From positions 62,001 through 126,000 of the forward strand of contig NZ_DBMV01000033.1 in NCBI RefSeq assembly GCF_002298975.1: a stretch of 64,000 nt of DNA, read 5' to 3'. The DNA is from Ralstonia sp. UBA689. GTDB lineage: Bacteria; Pseudomonadota; Gammaproteobacteria; Burkholderiales; Burkholderiaceae. Positions 8,682 through 16,802 of the stretch are shown here, piece after piece. Every line of letters starts with the position of its first letter. Positions within the stretch are counted from its first letter, which is position 1. Made by a program: the position numbers and the translations under genes. Under the pieces are notes generated by a model, which was not told where the DNA came from, ran no database searches, and saw nothing but the letters and a program-made list of their open reading frames with translations.

Positions 8682-10280
8682 ATGCGCAATCCATTTCATT
8701 CCACCTCTTATCGGTGTGCAGCCACCCACGCGCTAGCCGTCGCCTGCCTGTTGCTTACTGCCTGTCAATCCGGAGTCCAGATGCCCACCAGTAAAACCTA
8801 CTACCGCCAACCCATCGCTTGGCCGCGCATGCAAACGCAAGCACAACAAGGTGATCCGGCCCAAGCCCCCGCCGCTGTCCTGCTTGGCGTGCAATGGCTC
8901 AACCCGCTAATGCGCCGCAGTTACCCAACTCAATGGAATCTACTGTGGGCACAGGGGCTTGCACAGACCAATGACGACGACCTGCAGGCGAAGCGCTTCA
9001 AGCTGGGCGATGCAGTGGGGCAGTTGACGCTTGGCTTGTCGCGCCGTGAACGGTTGGAGGACTTTCCACATGTAAAGCGCGACAGATTCGAGTCGGCATT
9101 GAGCAAATTGATTACCGCCCCACTGCTCACCTTTAACGACTACCTGGAGGACGCGAATTATTTCTATTCCCTGAAGCGCGGCACCAGCCGCCCAAACTAC
9201 CTCGACCCGAACGTGTTCTTTGGGTTGCCGCGCGAGTGGTTGAACACGCCAACCTACCTTGATGACACTCACCCCAGTACCGGCCAGAAGAGTCTTTTGA
9301 AAGAACAGGAAGCCATGGGCATGCCCGCGCCCAGCATCCTCGCCTACGACGCCGCCCACGCCGAAGAGCGCATGCGCGACTATTGGGTCACCTTGCACAA
9401 AGACGACAAGGGCAAGACCGTGCGTGGCTTGCGCGTCTTCCGGGAAATGATTATTGGCGAGCGCACCTTGTCGCTGCTGGCAGTTCGACGGCTTGTGTTT
9501 CACGAGATTGCCAGCGATGCCCAAGCTAAGAGCATGCTGCTCAACCCCGAGGGCAAACTGCCCAACGTAACGGTATCGGCAGGCGATACCAATGTGGGCT
9601 TCTACAACCTGCAAGACGCCCTCAAGTTCCTGGCGCAACACCCCAACAAGCTGGCGTGGGTGTGGAACGTGGATGCGCCCAACTATCCCATGGGCGAGCA
9701 GACCAACGAAAACACCGCCCTGCTGATCCTTGGCCACCCGAGTGCGGATTGGGGCTATACAGCGCTGGCTTCGATCTGCACGCCGCATCGGCATCGAGGC
9801 GCCATTGGCAACAAGGCGGCCAACTCCGGTGGGGCGTGGACGGGGCTCATGCAAGCTGTGCAAGCGCAGGCCTCAGAGCAGCACCCGGTCGAGCGGGTCT
9901 ACTACGACGTGCCAAAACATGCGGCCAACATCAACACTTTGATGGGGCCGCTGCGCGCTGCTATTCACCAGCAGTGGCCAGACCTCGACCAGATCGCCAA
10001 CGTGTATAGCGTGGCTGAACACATGGAGGGGCCGGCACGGGCAGCAAGCTTTGCCGTCAATGCCGCGTTTGCGGCGGCGTATGCCAACCAGAGCGGCAAG
10101 AGTGCCGTCGTCACCAGCGTGGCCGACGCGACCGACAGCTGGGCAGTGCTGATCGGTCCGCCGCCGGGCTGGCAGCCCAAGCCGCCGGTGACCTATTGGC
10201 CGCGCGCACGAGGTGAAAACCGGGCGTACTGGGCGTGGTTTGGGGAGCGGACCGGTGGCAACAAGGCTGATGTTCCATGA
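8682..10280 (+). CDS. Tla3/DUF2875-like lipoprotein, putative partner of the Tle3-like effector
   Basis: This 532-residue protein starts nine bases after the effector gene, so the two should be co-expressed. It has a signal sequence and lipobox LLTAC with Cys28 as the acylation site. The body contains LLGVQWLNPLMRRSYPTQW and a C-terminal block with SSVADATDSWAVLIG-like and VTYWPRARG elements. These fit DUF2875, the domain of the P. aeruginosa adaptor Tla3 encoded beside Tle3. The lipobox would place this copy in the cell envelope, which is odd for a cytoplasmic loading adaptor and leaves open a protective role. The assignment rests on motif memory and neighbourhood. Confidence 0.62.
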   Translation: MRNPFHSTSYRCAATHALAVACLLLTACQSGVQMPTSKTYYRQPIAWPRMQTQAQQGDPAQAPAAVLLGVQWLNPLMRRSYPTQWNLLWAQGLAQTNDDDLQAKRFKLGDAVGQLTLGLSRRERLEDFPHVKRDRFESALSKLITAPLLTFNDYLEDANYFYSLKRGTSRPNYLDPNVFFGLPREWLNTPTYLDDTHPSTGQKSLLKEQEAMGMPAPSILAYDAAHAEERMRDYWVTLHKDDKGKTVRGLRVFREMIIGERTLSLLAVRRLVFHEIASDAQAKSMLLNPEGKLPNVTVSAGDTNVGFYNLQDALKFLAQHPNKLAWVWNVDAPNYPMGEQTNENTALLILGHPSADWGYTALASICTPHRHRGAIGNKAANSGGAWTGLMQAVQAQASEQHPVERVYYDVPKHAANINTLMGPLRAAIHQQWPDLDQIANVYSVAEHMEGPARAASFAVNAAFAAAYANQSGKSAVVTSVADATDSWAVLIGPPPGWQPKPPVTYWPRARGENRAYWAWFGERTGGNKADVP

Positions 10281-10299
10281 AGCCCGTTACCAGGTAGGT

Positions 10300-10659
10300 T
10301 CAGCGCGGCTGGCACGTCACCTGCACATTGTTCACGTCCCCACTGACCGTGCCGCTGCCATTGGTCACCACGCAGTTGGCCGATGCGGGCTGCGTGCTGA
10401 TCGTCACCAGGTAGCTGCCGTTGAACGGCACCAGCCCGCCAAACACGAACGTGCCGTTGGCGGCCAGCGTGAGCGAATCGCGGCCGTTGTTGAGCAACAC
10501 GATCGACTGGCCGTCAGGCAGCCCGGTCAACGTGCCGCCAATCGAGAAGACGCCGCCGATGGGCGAGCCGATGCTGATGTAGCCATTACAGGCACCAAGC
10601 AGCGCGCACAGCGCAGCCACCGGAAGGTGGCGAACCAGCATGATCGGCAGGCGTTTCAT
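10300..10659 (-). CDS. Small lipoprotein of unknown function
   Basis: This 119-residue protein has an N-terminal signal with lipobox LLGAC (Cys24). The mature part is rich in Gly, Ser, Thr and Val and reads like repeated beta-strands (GGVFSIGGTLTGLPDG, then NGTFVFGGLVPFNG), with two late cysteines that could form a disulfide. The start follows GGGAGCT at a good distance. It lies 13 bases after thiD on the same strand and converges on the Tla3-like gene. I cannot name a family; an envelope Ig-like or adhesin-type fold is only an impression. A role as T6SS immunity protein is possible but unsupported. Confidence 0.72.
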   Translation of the reverse strand: MKRLPIMLVRHLPVAALCALLGACNGYISIGSPIGGVFSIGGTLTGLPDGQSIVLLNNGRDSLTLAANGTFVFGGLVPFNGSYLVTISTQPASANCVVTNGSGTVSGDVNNVQVTCQPR

Positions 10660-10672
10660 GGCAGCTCCCTGA

Positions 10673-11584
10673 TCAGTCTTCCTCAACATCCGCTTCAAGC
10701 GAACGCGGTGCCGCGAGCGGCCGCGGCGCGAACCCGTGGTTCAACGGACCGGCGCCGCGCCCGAGCGCCAAGTGGCGGCCCGCGCCGATGGCGTGCAGCA
10801 GGTAGTCGAGCGAGGCTTCGATGGCGGCTTCCAGCGTGTCGCCGCGTGCCAGGTGCGCGGCAATGGCGGCAGACAGCGTGCAGCCCGTGCCGTGCGTGTG
10901 CGGCGTGTCGATGTAGGTATGGGCGTAGATGCGCTCGGCGCCGTCGACCGTGACGAGCACGTCTTGCAGTACGCCGCCTTCGCCGACGGTGGACGCGTCG
11001 GCCAGGTGTCCACCCTTGAGCAGCACGGCGCGAGGCCCAAGCGCCAGCAAGTCGCGCGCGGCAGGCAGCATGTCGTCGGCCGTGCGCACCTCGCGGCCGA
11101 GCAATGCGCTTGCCTCGGGCAGGTTCGGCGTGACGAGCAGCGCGCGCGGGAACAGCCATTTCGCCATCGCCTGCGCCGTGGCGTCGCTGCCGAGTTGCGC
11201 GCCGCTGGTGCTGACCATGACTGGATCGACGACAAGGTTGGCGATGGGATGCCGATCCAGCGCGGAGACGATCGCTTCCACCACCTGTGGCGTACCGAGC
11301 ATGCCGGTCTTGGCCGCATCGACGCCGATGTCGCCTGCCACGGCATCGATCTGCGCGGCCACGATGTCGGGGGTGAGCGATTCGACCGCCGTCACGCCCA
11401 GCGTGTTCTGCGCGGTGATGGCCGTGATGGCCGACATGCCATAGCAGCCGAGCGCGGCAAACGTCTTCAGGTCGGCCTGGATGCCGGCGCCACCACCGCT
11501 GTCCGATCCGGCGATGGTGAGCACGCGCGGCACGTGCGAGGCGGGAGCGGCAAACGCAGCGAGGGTCGGGTCGGTGATCGGCAT
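10673..11584 (-). CDS. thiD: Hydroxymethylpyrimidine/phosphomethylpyrimidine kinase ThiD
   Basis: ThiD phosphorylates HMP and HMP-P to HMP-PP, the substrate of ThiE. The 303-residue ribokinase-fold protein shows LTIAGSDSGGGAGIQADLKT near the start and the anion-hole motif HGTGCTLSAAIAAHLARG near the end. It is on the opposite strand from the other thi genes and lies more than 5 kb away, beyond the T6SS lipase module. A riboswitch is not visible upstream of it. About 20 N-terminal residues before LTIAGSD are extra compared with the typical 266-residue protein. Confidence 0.94.
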   Translation of the reverse strand: MPITDPTLAAFAAPASHVPRVLTIAGSDSGGGAGIQADLKTFAALGCYGMSAITAITAQNTLGVTAVESLTPDIVAAQIDAVAGDIGVDAAKTGMLGTPQVVEAIVSALDRHPIANLVVDPVMVSTSGAQLGSDATAQAMAKWLFPRALLVTPNLPEASALLGREVRTADDMLPAARDLLALGPRAVLLKGGHLADASTVGEGGVLQDVLVTVDGAERIYAHTYIDTPHTHGTGCTLSAAIAAHLARGDTLEAAIEASLDYLLHAIGAGRHLALGRGAGPLNHGFAPRPLAAPRSLEADVEED

Positions 11585-11670
11585 GGCGCGTGCGAACGTT
11601 TGAGATGTGTTCGCACTATAGCGCCATCGCGGCCGGACCGACGGCCGGGTTCTGCCCCCCGGAAGGCGAG

Positions 11671-11859
11671 GGTTTCAGGCGCAAGCGCGAAGCGAAAACC
11701 GTGGAGCGTGACGGTTTTGGGCTCGGGCGTGAGGCACAGACCATGAGGGGCGATCGTTTCCCGCGCGCATGCGAGCCTCAGACCGTGGAGCACGAGGCCC
11801 AAACCGTGGCGCGCCACCGCGTCAGGGTCGAACGCGAGGCCCGGAGCGCGGCGCCCCGC
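11671..11859. repeat. Degenerate 42-base tandem repeats with one 21-base half unit
   Basis: Reading the plus strand, units at 11671-11712, 11713-11754 and 11755-11796 all follow the pattern GGTTT..(G/C)GGC..GCGA.GC..A.ACCGTGGAGCG. A 21-base half unit (11797-11817) and a more decayed full unit (11818-11859) come next. A fragment resembling one unit recurs near 12041-12090. The period is a multiple of three, so a minus-strand frame reads a repeating pattern of the type HGxxxxxxPET. No known gene covers it, and it lies in the thiD upstream region. Confidence 0.65.
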
Positions 11860-11988
11860 CTTCAAAGGACCAGTTTGTTGGCTTGTGGAGAGCCGCGCGT
11901 GGGGCTCGGAGCCCGGTACGCCGCCCACCAAGGCTGGCGCGTGTGGGTTGGTGCGTGGAAGGCGGCCGTCCGAGGTCGAAAATTTGAA

Positions 11989-12039
11989 GCTCGGAGAGCG
12001 GAGCATGGGTCTTGGAACCCGGCGCTCGGCTCTCCGAGC
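11989..12039. repeat. Perfect 11-bp inverted repeat in the thiD upstream spacer
   Basis: GCTCGGAGAGC at 11989-11999 is matched by GCTCTCCGAGC at 12029-12039. The 29-base loop can itself pair (GGGT..ACCC), so a long imperfect hairpin forms. No T run follows on either strand, so it is not an obvious terminator. Together with the 42-base repeats it fills the 505-base interval 11585-12089, in which I see no convincing gene. Confidence 0.55.
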
Positions 12040-12089
12040 CTGGAGCGCGAGGCTTTTTGCCTTGCGCTCGGGAGGCAGACGGTCGCGCG

Positions 12090-12785
12090 TCAGTCCATCA
12101 GGTCGGTGTAGTCGGCGGCGGCGTAGCGCTGGGCGCGCTCCCACGGTGCTGCGGCCGGCGCCGGCAATGCCGTCACGCGCGTGAGCTTGCGTTGGGTGCC
12201 GGTGGCGTTGCGCGATTCCACGCGGCGCGGGTATTGGCCTGCCACATCCCATTCCACCGTGACGGTACGCTCGCCCTGCGTCGATCGATAGGTCTGGACG
12301 CCATTGCGCACCGGGCCTGCGGCACGCATGCCCTTGAGCGCGGCCGGGTCGAGCAGGTGATAGGCCGTCGCCCATGAGCCGTCGAAGCCGATGTTGGAAT
12401 ATTCGGCCGGTTCCACGGCGTAGTTTTTCTGCTGCGACTCGCTCACCACGCGCACGGTGAGCGCGCCCTTGGCGTCGCGCTCGATCCAGCGCGGGGCGGT
12501 GTCGGTCTCGGCGTGCTTGTGGCCGGCGTGGGCATTGGCCTGATCGTGCTCGGCGTGGGCTGACTCGGGCGGCAACTCGCGCGCGATCCAGACGCGGTCG
12601 CCCTGGCGGTAGACGCGCTCGGCAAAACGGGCGTCACGCTGGATGCCGTCGGTGCCGAGCGACGAGAGCTGATGCTCGACGCGCAGCGCGGTCAGCGGGG
12701 GCGACGCCGCCGGGCCAGCGGCCTGTGCCGTGGCAGTGAGCGCGGTGAAGACAAAGGTGAGCAGAAAACGGGCAGGTCGGATCAT
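12090..12785 (-). CDS. Exported protein with a histidine-rich segment, function unknown
   Basis: The 231-residue product begins with a typical Sec signal (cleavage near ATAQAAG). The mature part contains a cluster of histidines at about residues 77-91 (HAEHDQANAHAGHKHAE). The C-terminal half repeats short beta-type stretches ending in YTDLMD. The start at 12785 was preferred to one at 12848 because it leads directly into the signal peptide. It follows two alkaline phosphatase genes on the same strand, separated from them by a strong terminator, so it is probably expressed separately. The His cluster suggests binding of Zn or another metal, which is inference only. Confidence 0.7.
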   Translation of the reverse strand: MIRPARFLLTFVFTALTATAQAAGPAASPPLTALRVEHQLSSLGTDGIQRDARFAERVYRQGDRVWIARELPPESAHAEHDQANAHAGHKHAETDTAPRWIERDAKGALTVRVVSESQQKNYAVEPAEYSNIGFDGSWATAYHLLDPAALKGMRAAGPVRNGVQTYRSTQGERTVTVEWDVAGQYPRRVESRNATGTQRKLTRVTALPAPAAAPWERAQRYAAADYTDLMD

Positions 12786-12810
12786 GCGAAATCGATGCGG
12801 CAAAAAACGA

Positions 12811-12843
12811 AAAAAAGCGCATGCCGAAACAATCGGCATGCGC
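12811..12843 (-). terminator. Rho-independent terminator downstream of the first alkaline phosphatase
   Basis: Read on the minus strand, GCGCATGCCGA, a 5-base loop and TCGGCATGCGC are followed by a run of seven T. It lies 20 bases beyond the stop of the 12863-14257 gene and should end the phosphatase operon. Confidence 0.92.
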
Positions 12844-12862
12844 GTCAAAGGAAACGCCGGAA

Positions 12863-14257
12863 TCAGAGGCCCATGGCCGTCTTGACCACGCCGAACACTT
12901 TCGTGTTGTCCAGCGTGCCCTTCAGCGGTGTGCTGCCAGGACCAGAGGAGAACAGCATCACATCACCGCCGCCGTGCGTTTCCGAGCCGGGCGTGCCGAG
13001 CTGCACGCCCACTTCCTGCAAGTAGTCATCCGCCGTGGTGTCGACTGCGGCCACGTTGTCGCGCGTGGCGCGGCGCGTGGTGCCGCCGTTGCCGAACACC
13101 AGCGTGGTGTAAGGCAGGCCGTCGGCAGCCAGTTGCGGCTGGCGGGTCTTGATGTCGGTCGACACGCCCAGGATCGGGTTGCCCTTGTGCGGGTAGCCGT
13201 TGATCGTCATCGTGTGGTCGTGGTCGGCCGTGACGACGATCAGCGTGTTCGACAGATCCACCGTGCCGAGCGCGCGCTTGATGGCTTCGTCAAACGCGCC
13301 GGCATCTTCCAGCGCGCGCTTGGCGTTGGTGCCGTGCAGCGCGTGGTCGATGCGGCCGCCTTCCACCATCAGGAAATAGCCCTTGCCGTTCTTCTGCAGC
13401 ACACGGATGGCCTTCTCGGTCATGTCGGCCAGGCTGGGCTCGTCCACGCTCTTCTTCACGCGGTCCAGCTCGTAGTTCATGTGGTCCAGGTTGAACAGGC
13501 CGAGCAACTTGTTGGTGGTGGCCGGGTTGACCGCCGCCAGTTGCGTGCCGGTGGACACATAGGTGTAGCTGGCCGCCTGGAACTGGGCGATCAGGTCGGT
13601 GGTGTCGGTGCGCTTGCTGCCGGCGGTGCCCTGCGGCAGGTAGTGGCGGCGGCCACCGCCCAGCAGCACGTCCAGGCCGTCCTTGAGGGCGGCGTTGTAC
13701 AGCGCGTTGCCCGGCGCGCCTTGTGCGGCGATCTGGTTTTCACCATCGCGGTGGCAGATGTGTGAGTACGTGGCCGCCGGCGTGGCATGCGTGACGCGCG
13801 TGGTCGTGACTGCGCCCACCGACTTGCCGGCCGCCTTGGCGAGTTCCAGCAGCGTAACGGCCGGGGTGCCGTTGTTGGCCGGGCACGTGCTGTCGGCACC
13901 GCTCACGTAGCCCTTGCCGGTGGCATCGCTGGCCTTGGTGTCGGCCGACATGGAGATGACCTCGTTGTTCATCTTCACGCCGGTCATGTACGCCGACATC
14001 GACGGCGCGCTGTCGGTGGTCTGCGCATCGTTGGAGTACGTCTTGATGCGCGCCGTGCGCTTGAGCGATTCCATCGTCAGGCGGCCGCCCTCGCCCACCT
14101 TGTAGATGCGCGTGGCGGTGACGGTGGTCGGGCCCATGCCGTCGCCCAGGAAGAAGATCACGTTCTTGGCTTCACCGGCGGCGTGCGCTTGGGCACAGGC
14201 ACCGGCTGCCAGCGCCAGCAGGCTGGCGCGCACGATACGGTTCGATTGCTTGTTCAT
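12863..14257 (-). CDS. phoA: Periplasmic alkaline phosphatase (PhoA family), copy 1
   Basis: The product has 464 residues with a Sec signal (cleavage near AHAAG). NVIFFLGDGMGPTT supplies the first metal aspartate, and TTDSAPSMSAY holds the nucleophile Ser83. FLMVEGGRIDHALHGTN and VVTADHDHT give the remaining Zn/Mg ligands, and a late GETHGGGDV carries the last histidine. It releases inorganic phosphate from monoesters in the periplasm. It is 17 bases downstream of a second paralogue and shares its promoter. The gene symbol is by family; which copy is the true phoA orthologue is not clear. Confidence 0.93.
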   Translation of the reverse strand: MNKQSNRIVRASLLALAAGACAQAHAAGEAKNVIFFLGDGMGPTTVTATRIYKVGEGGRLTMESLKRTARIKTYSNDAQTTDSAPSMSAYMTGVKMNNEVISMSADTKASDATGKGYVSGADSTCPANNGTPAVTLLELAKAAGKSVGAVTTTRVTHATPAATYSHICHRDGENQIAAQGAPGNALYNAALKDGLDVLLGGGRRHYLPQGTAGSKRTDTTDLIAQFQAASYTYVSTGTQLAAVNPATTNKLLGLFNLDHMNYELDRVKKSVDEPSLADMTEKAIRVLQKNGKGYFLMVEGGRIDHALHGTNAKRALEDAGAFDEAIKRALGTVDLSNTLIVVTADHDHTMTINGYPHKGNPILGVSTDIKTRQPQLAADGLPYTTLVFGNGGTTRRATRDNVAAVDTTADDYLQEVGVQLGTPGSETHGGGDVMLFSSGPGSTPLKGTLDNTKVFGVVKTAMGL

Positions 14258-14274
14258 GATTTGCCCTCTCCCTC

Positions 14275-15750
14275 TTACAGACCCACGGCCTGCTTGATGA
14301 GGCCGAAGACCTCGGTGTTGTCCATCGTGCCGGTAAAGCGCTCGGCTCCCAGGCCGCGTGCGCCGATGAAGACATCGGTGCCGCCGTGCGTTTCGCCGCC
14401 CGGCGCGACCGGGATCACGGCTTCCTGGTGGTAGGCCTTGTCATACACGGCAGCATCGGTCAGCGCGCCGCGCGTGGCCGGGCGGTTCTCACCCGTGCCG
14501 AAGCCGATGATGGTGAACGGGTTGCCGGCCGTGTCGGTGGCGTTGGCGCCCGTCACGTAGTTCTTGAGCAGGCCCAGCACGCCGGGGTTGCTGTCGCTGG
14601 TCGGGCCCGTGCGCTTGGCGTAGCCGTTGAGCACCAGCGTGTGGTCGTGGTCAGCCGTCACGACGATCAACGTGTTCTTCAGGCCCGGGTCGATCGTGTT
14701 GAGCTTGTCGATTGCGCCGCGGATGGCGGAGTCGAATGCCACGGTGTCCTGCAGTGCCTTGCGGGCGGTGGTTTCGTGCAGCGCGTGGTCGATGCGGCCG
14801 CCTTCCACCATCAGGAAGAAGCCCTTCTTTTTGGCGGCCAGCACATCGATGGCCTTGTTGGTCATCTCGCCCAGGCTCGGTTCCTTGGTCGGGTCGCGAT
14901 CTAGGTCGTACGACATGTGGCTGCTGGTGAACAGACCCACGACCTTGCCGTCGGTGGCTTGCAGCGTGTCGAACTCGGCCTTGTTGCTGGCGTAGCGATA
15001 GCCGCCGGCCTTGAGTTCAGCGATCAGGTCGCGGCCGTCGGTGCGGGCGCCGCCTGCGGTGCTCGGCTGGAAGTGCTTGCGCCCGCCGCCGAAGACGACG
15101 TCCACGCCATCGCCCAGCGCGGCGTTGAAGCCCTTGCCGGCCGGCGTGAGCTGCGCGGCGATGGTGTTCTCGCCGTCGCGGTGGCAGATGTGCGAATACG
15201 TGGCGGCCGGCGTGGCGTGCGTGATGCGCGTGGTGGTGACCACGCCCGTGCCGTAGCCCGCAGCCTTCATCAGTTCGAGCAGCGTGGTGACGGGCTTGCC
15301 GTTGCCGTTCGGGCAGGTGCTGTCGGCGCCCGAGATGTAGTCCTTGCCGCCCGCGTCATAGGCCATCGTGTCCGCAGACATGGAGATGACCTCGTTGTTC
15401 ATCTTCACGCCGGTCATGTAAGCCGACATCGACGGCGCGGAGTCGGTCACCTGCGCGTTGTTCGAGAAGGTGCGCACGAAGCCGGTTTCCGGCAGCGTGT
15501 CCATGGTCAGCTCGCCGTCTTCGCCCACCTTGTAGATGCGCGCGGCAGTCATGGTGGTCATGCCCATGCCGTCACCCAGGAAGAACACGACGTTCTTGGT
15601 CGGGCCCGACGGGTTGGTCGGCGTGCCGGCATCCGGCGTGGCATTGCCGGCGTTGCTGGACGTGCCGTCGCTACCACAGGCGGTGAGGGCCGCCATGGCG
15701 ACTGCGGCCGCCACGGCGGCGGCGTACTTCGTAAGTTTGTGATTGTGCAT
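14275..15750 (-). CDS. Alkaline phosphatase, lipoprotein-type paralogue (copy 2)
   Basis: This 491-residue protein keeps all PhoA-family motifs: VVFFLGDGMGMTT, VTDSAPSMSAY with Ser104, FLMVEGGRIDHALHET, VVTADHDHT and GGETHGGTD. Its N terminus has a lipobox ALTAC with Cys25, so it is probably anchored to a membrane, unlike the soluble neighbour. A short Ala/Pro/Thr linker follows the cysteine. The start follows GGGAGCC; an extension to 15855 lacks such a site. It is the first gene after a Pho-box-like element about 100 bases upstream, and the pair looks like a tandem duplication that has diverged in localisation. Confidence 0.92.
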   Translation of the reverse strand: MHNHKLTKYAAAVAAAVAMAALTACGSDGTSSNAGNATPDAGTPTNPSGPTKNVVFFLGDGMGMTTMTAARIYKVGEDGELTMDTLPETGFVRTFSNNAQVTDSAPSMSAYMTGVKMNNEVISMSADTMAYDAGGKDYISGADSTCPNGNGKPVTTLLELMKAAGYGTGVVTTTRITHATPAATYSHICHRDGENTIAAQLTPAGKGFNAALGDGVDVVFGGGRKHFQPSTAGGARTDGRDLIAELKAGGYRYASNKAEFDTLQATDGKVVGLFTSSHMSYDLDRDPTKEPSLGEMTNKAIDVLAAKKKGFFLMVEGGRIDHALHETTARKALQDTVAFDSAIRGAIDKLNTIDPGLKNTLIVVTADHDHTLVLNGYAKRTGPTSDSNPGVLGLLKNYVTGANATDTAGNPFTIIGFGTGENRPATRGALTDAAVYDKAYHQEAVIPVAPGGETHGGTDVFIGARGLGAERFTGTMDNTEVFGLIKQAVGL

Positions 15751-15848
15751 CGTTGGCTCCCTGAACGATGCCCGGCACTTTGGTGGCCGCGTGTTGCACG
15801 TCTGTGATGCGGGCTCGCCACTTCTTAACCGGATCGCAAGGTTGGCCT

Positions 15849-15866
15849 GTGACAACGCATTGACAC
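15849..15866 (-). promoter_or_regulatory. Pho-box-like direct repeat upstream of the phosphatase pair
   Basis: On the minus strand the sequence reads GTGTCAA-TGCG-TTGTCAC: two 7-base half sites with an 11-base period. The PhoB consensus is CTGTCAT-N4-CTGTCAY; the half sites match at five and six of seven positions. It sits about 100 bases upstream of the first phosphatase start, a normal distance for phosphate-starvation control. Confidence 0.6.
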
Positions 15867-15943
15867 TGCCGCGTGATGCGCGTTACAGCGGCTCCGTTGC
15901 CTGAGCAGGTAGCCGCTCGCGAGCCGGCACGCGGCGCGATACG

Positions 15944-16726
15944 ATGCGGCATCTCCGATTCGCCCTGCGCCGCCCCATGCTTACCCACCAGTTCGTCAGC
16001 CACGTCACGCTGCGGCGCGACACCGTTGCCGCGTTCGATGCGTATCCGTTCAGCCTGCCCGCCGTGCGCGCGCTCGACGCGCTGGAGCTGCATCCCAAGG
16101 TCACGTTCCTCGTCGGCGAAAACGGCTCGGGCAAATCCACGCTCATGGAGGCGATTGCCGTGGCGCTCGGCTTCAACGCCGAGGGCGGCTCGCGCAACTT
16201 CAACTTCAGCACGCATGCATCGCACTCCGAGCTGCACGCGCATCTGCGCATTGCCCGGGGCTTTCGCAAGCCGCGCACCGAGTTCTTCCTGCGCGCCGAG
16301 AGCTTCTTCAACGTGGCCACGAATATCCAACAGATGGATGAGGAGCCCGGCCTGGGCGGGCGCGTGATCGATTCCTACGGTGGCCGATCGCTGCATGCGC
16401 AATCGCATGGGGAATCGTTTCTCGCGTTGCTGATGAACCGCTTCGGCCCGAACGGCCTGTATCTGCTCGACGAACCCGAGGCGGCACTGTCACCGCAGCG
16501 GCAGCTGGCGGTGCTCACGCGCCTGCATGACTTGGTGCAGGCGGAAAGCCAGTTTGTGATCGCCACGCACTCGCCCATCCTGATGGCCTATCCCGACGCT
16601 TGGATTTATCAATGTGACGGAGACGGCATTCGGCGCATCGCCTATGAAGAGACCGAGCACTTTCAGGTGACGCGAGACTTTTTGGCGAATCCGCAGCGGA
16701 CGCTGAACATGCTGCTGGAGCAATGA
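15944..16726 (+). CDS. Predicted ATP-binding ATPase (AAA, SMC/RecF-like)
   Basis: This 260-residue protein has Walker A FLVGENGSGKST (about residues 55-66) and an ABC-type end with LYLLDEPEAALSP (Walker B) and FVIATHSPILMAYP (switch histidine). SYGGRSLHAQSHGES stands where the ABC signature would be. This arrangement is that of small stand-alone predicted ATPases related to RecF/SMC heads. No membrane segments or transporter partner are present. ATG 15944 and ATG 15977 are both possible starts, and neither has a clear ribosome site. It is divergent from the phosphatase operon. The cellular role is unknown. Confidence 0.83.
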   Translation: MRHLRFALRRPMLTHQFVSHVTLRRDTVAAFDAYPFSLPAVRALDALELHPKVTFLVGENGSGKSTLMEAIAVALGFNAEGGSRNFNFSTHASHSELHAHLRIARGFRKPRTEFFLRAESFFNVATNIQQMDEEPGLGGRVIDSYGGRSLHAQSHGESFLALLMNRFGPNGLYLLDEPEAALSPQRQLAVLTRLHDLVQAESQFVIATHSPILMAYPDAWIYQCDGDGIRRIAYEETEHFQVTRDFLANPQRTLNMLLEQ

Positions 16727-16802
16727 ACTGCCGTGGTGGCGGTCGAATCCGCTGACTCGGCGGCATATCCCCGGCCCGCCCCGGGGAAACGTTCATTTGT
16801 TG

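Noticed and set aside
11671..11859. CRISPR array
   Set aside because: The 42-base units are contiguous and degenerate, without unique spacers or cas genes.
11467..12375. 302-codon minus-strand frame through the 42-base repeats
   Set aside because: It overlaps thiD and the His-rich protein gene in other frames and has no credible ribosome site; the repeating peptide pattern is explained by the DNA repeat.
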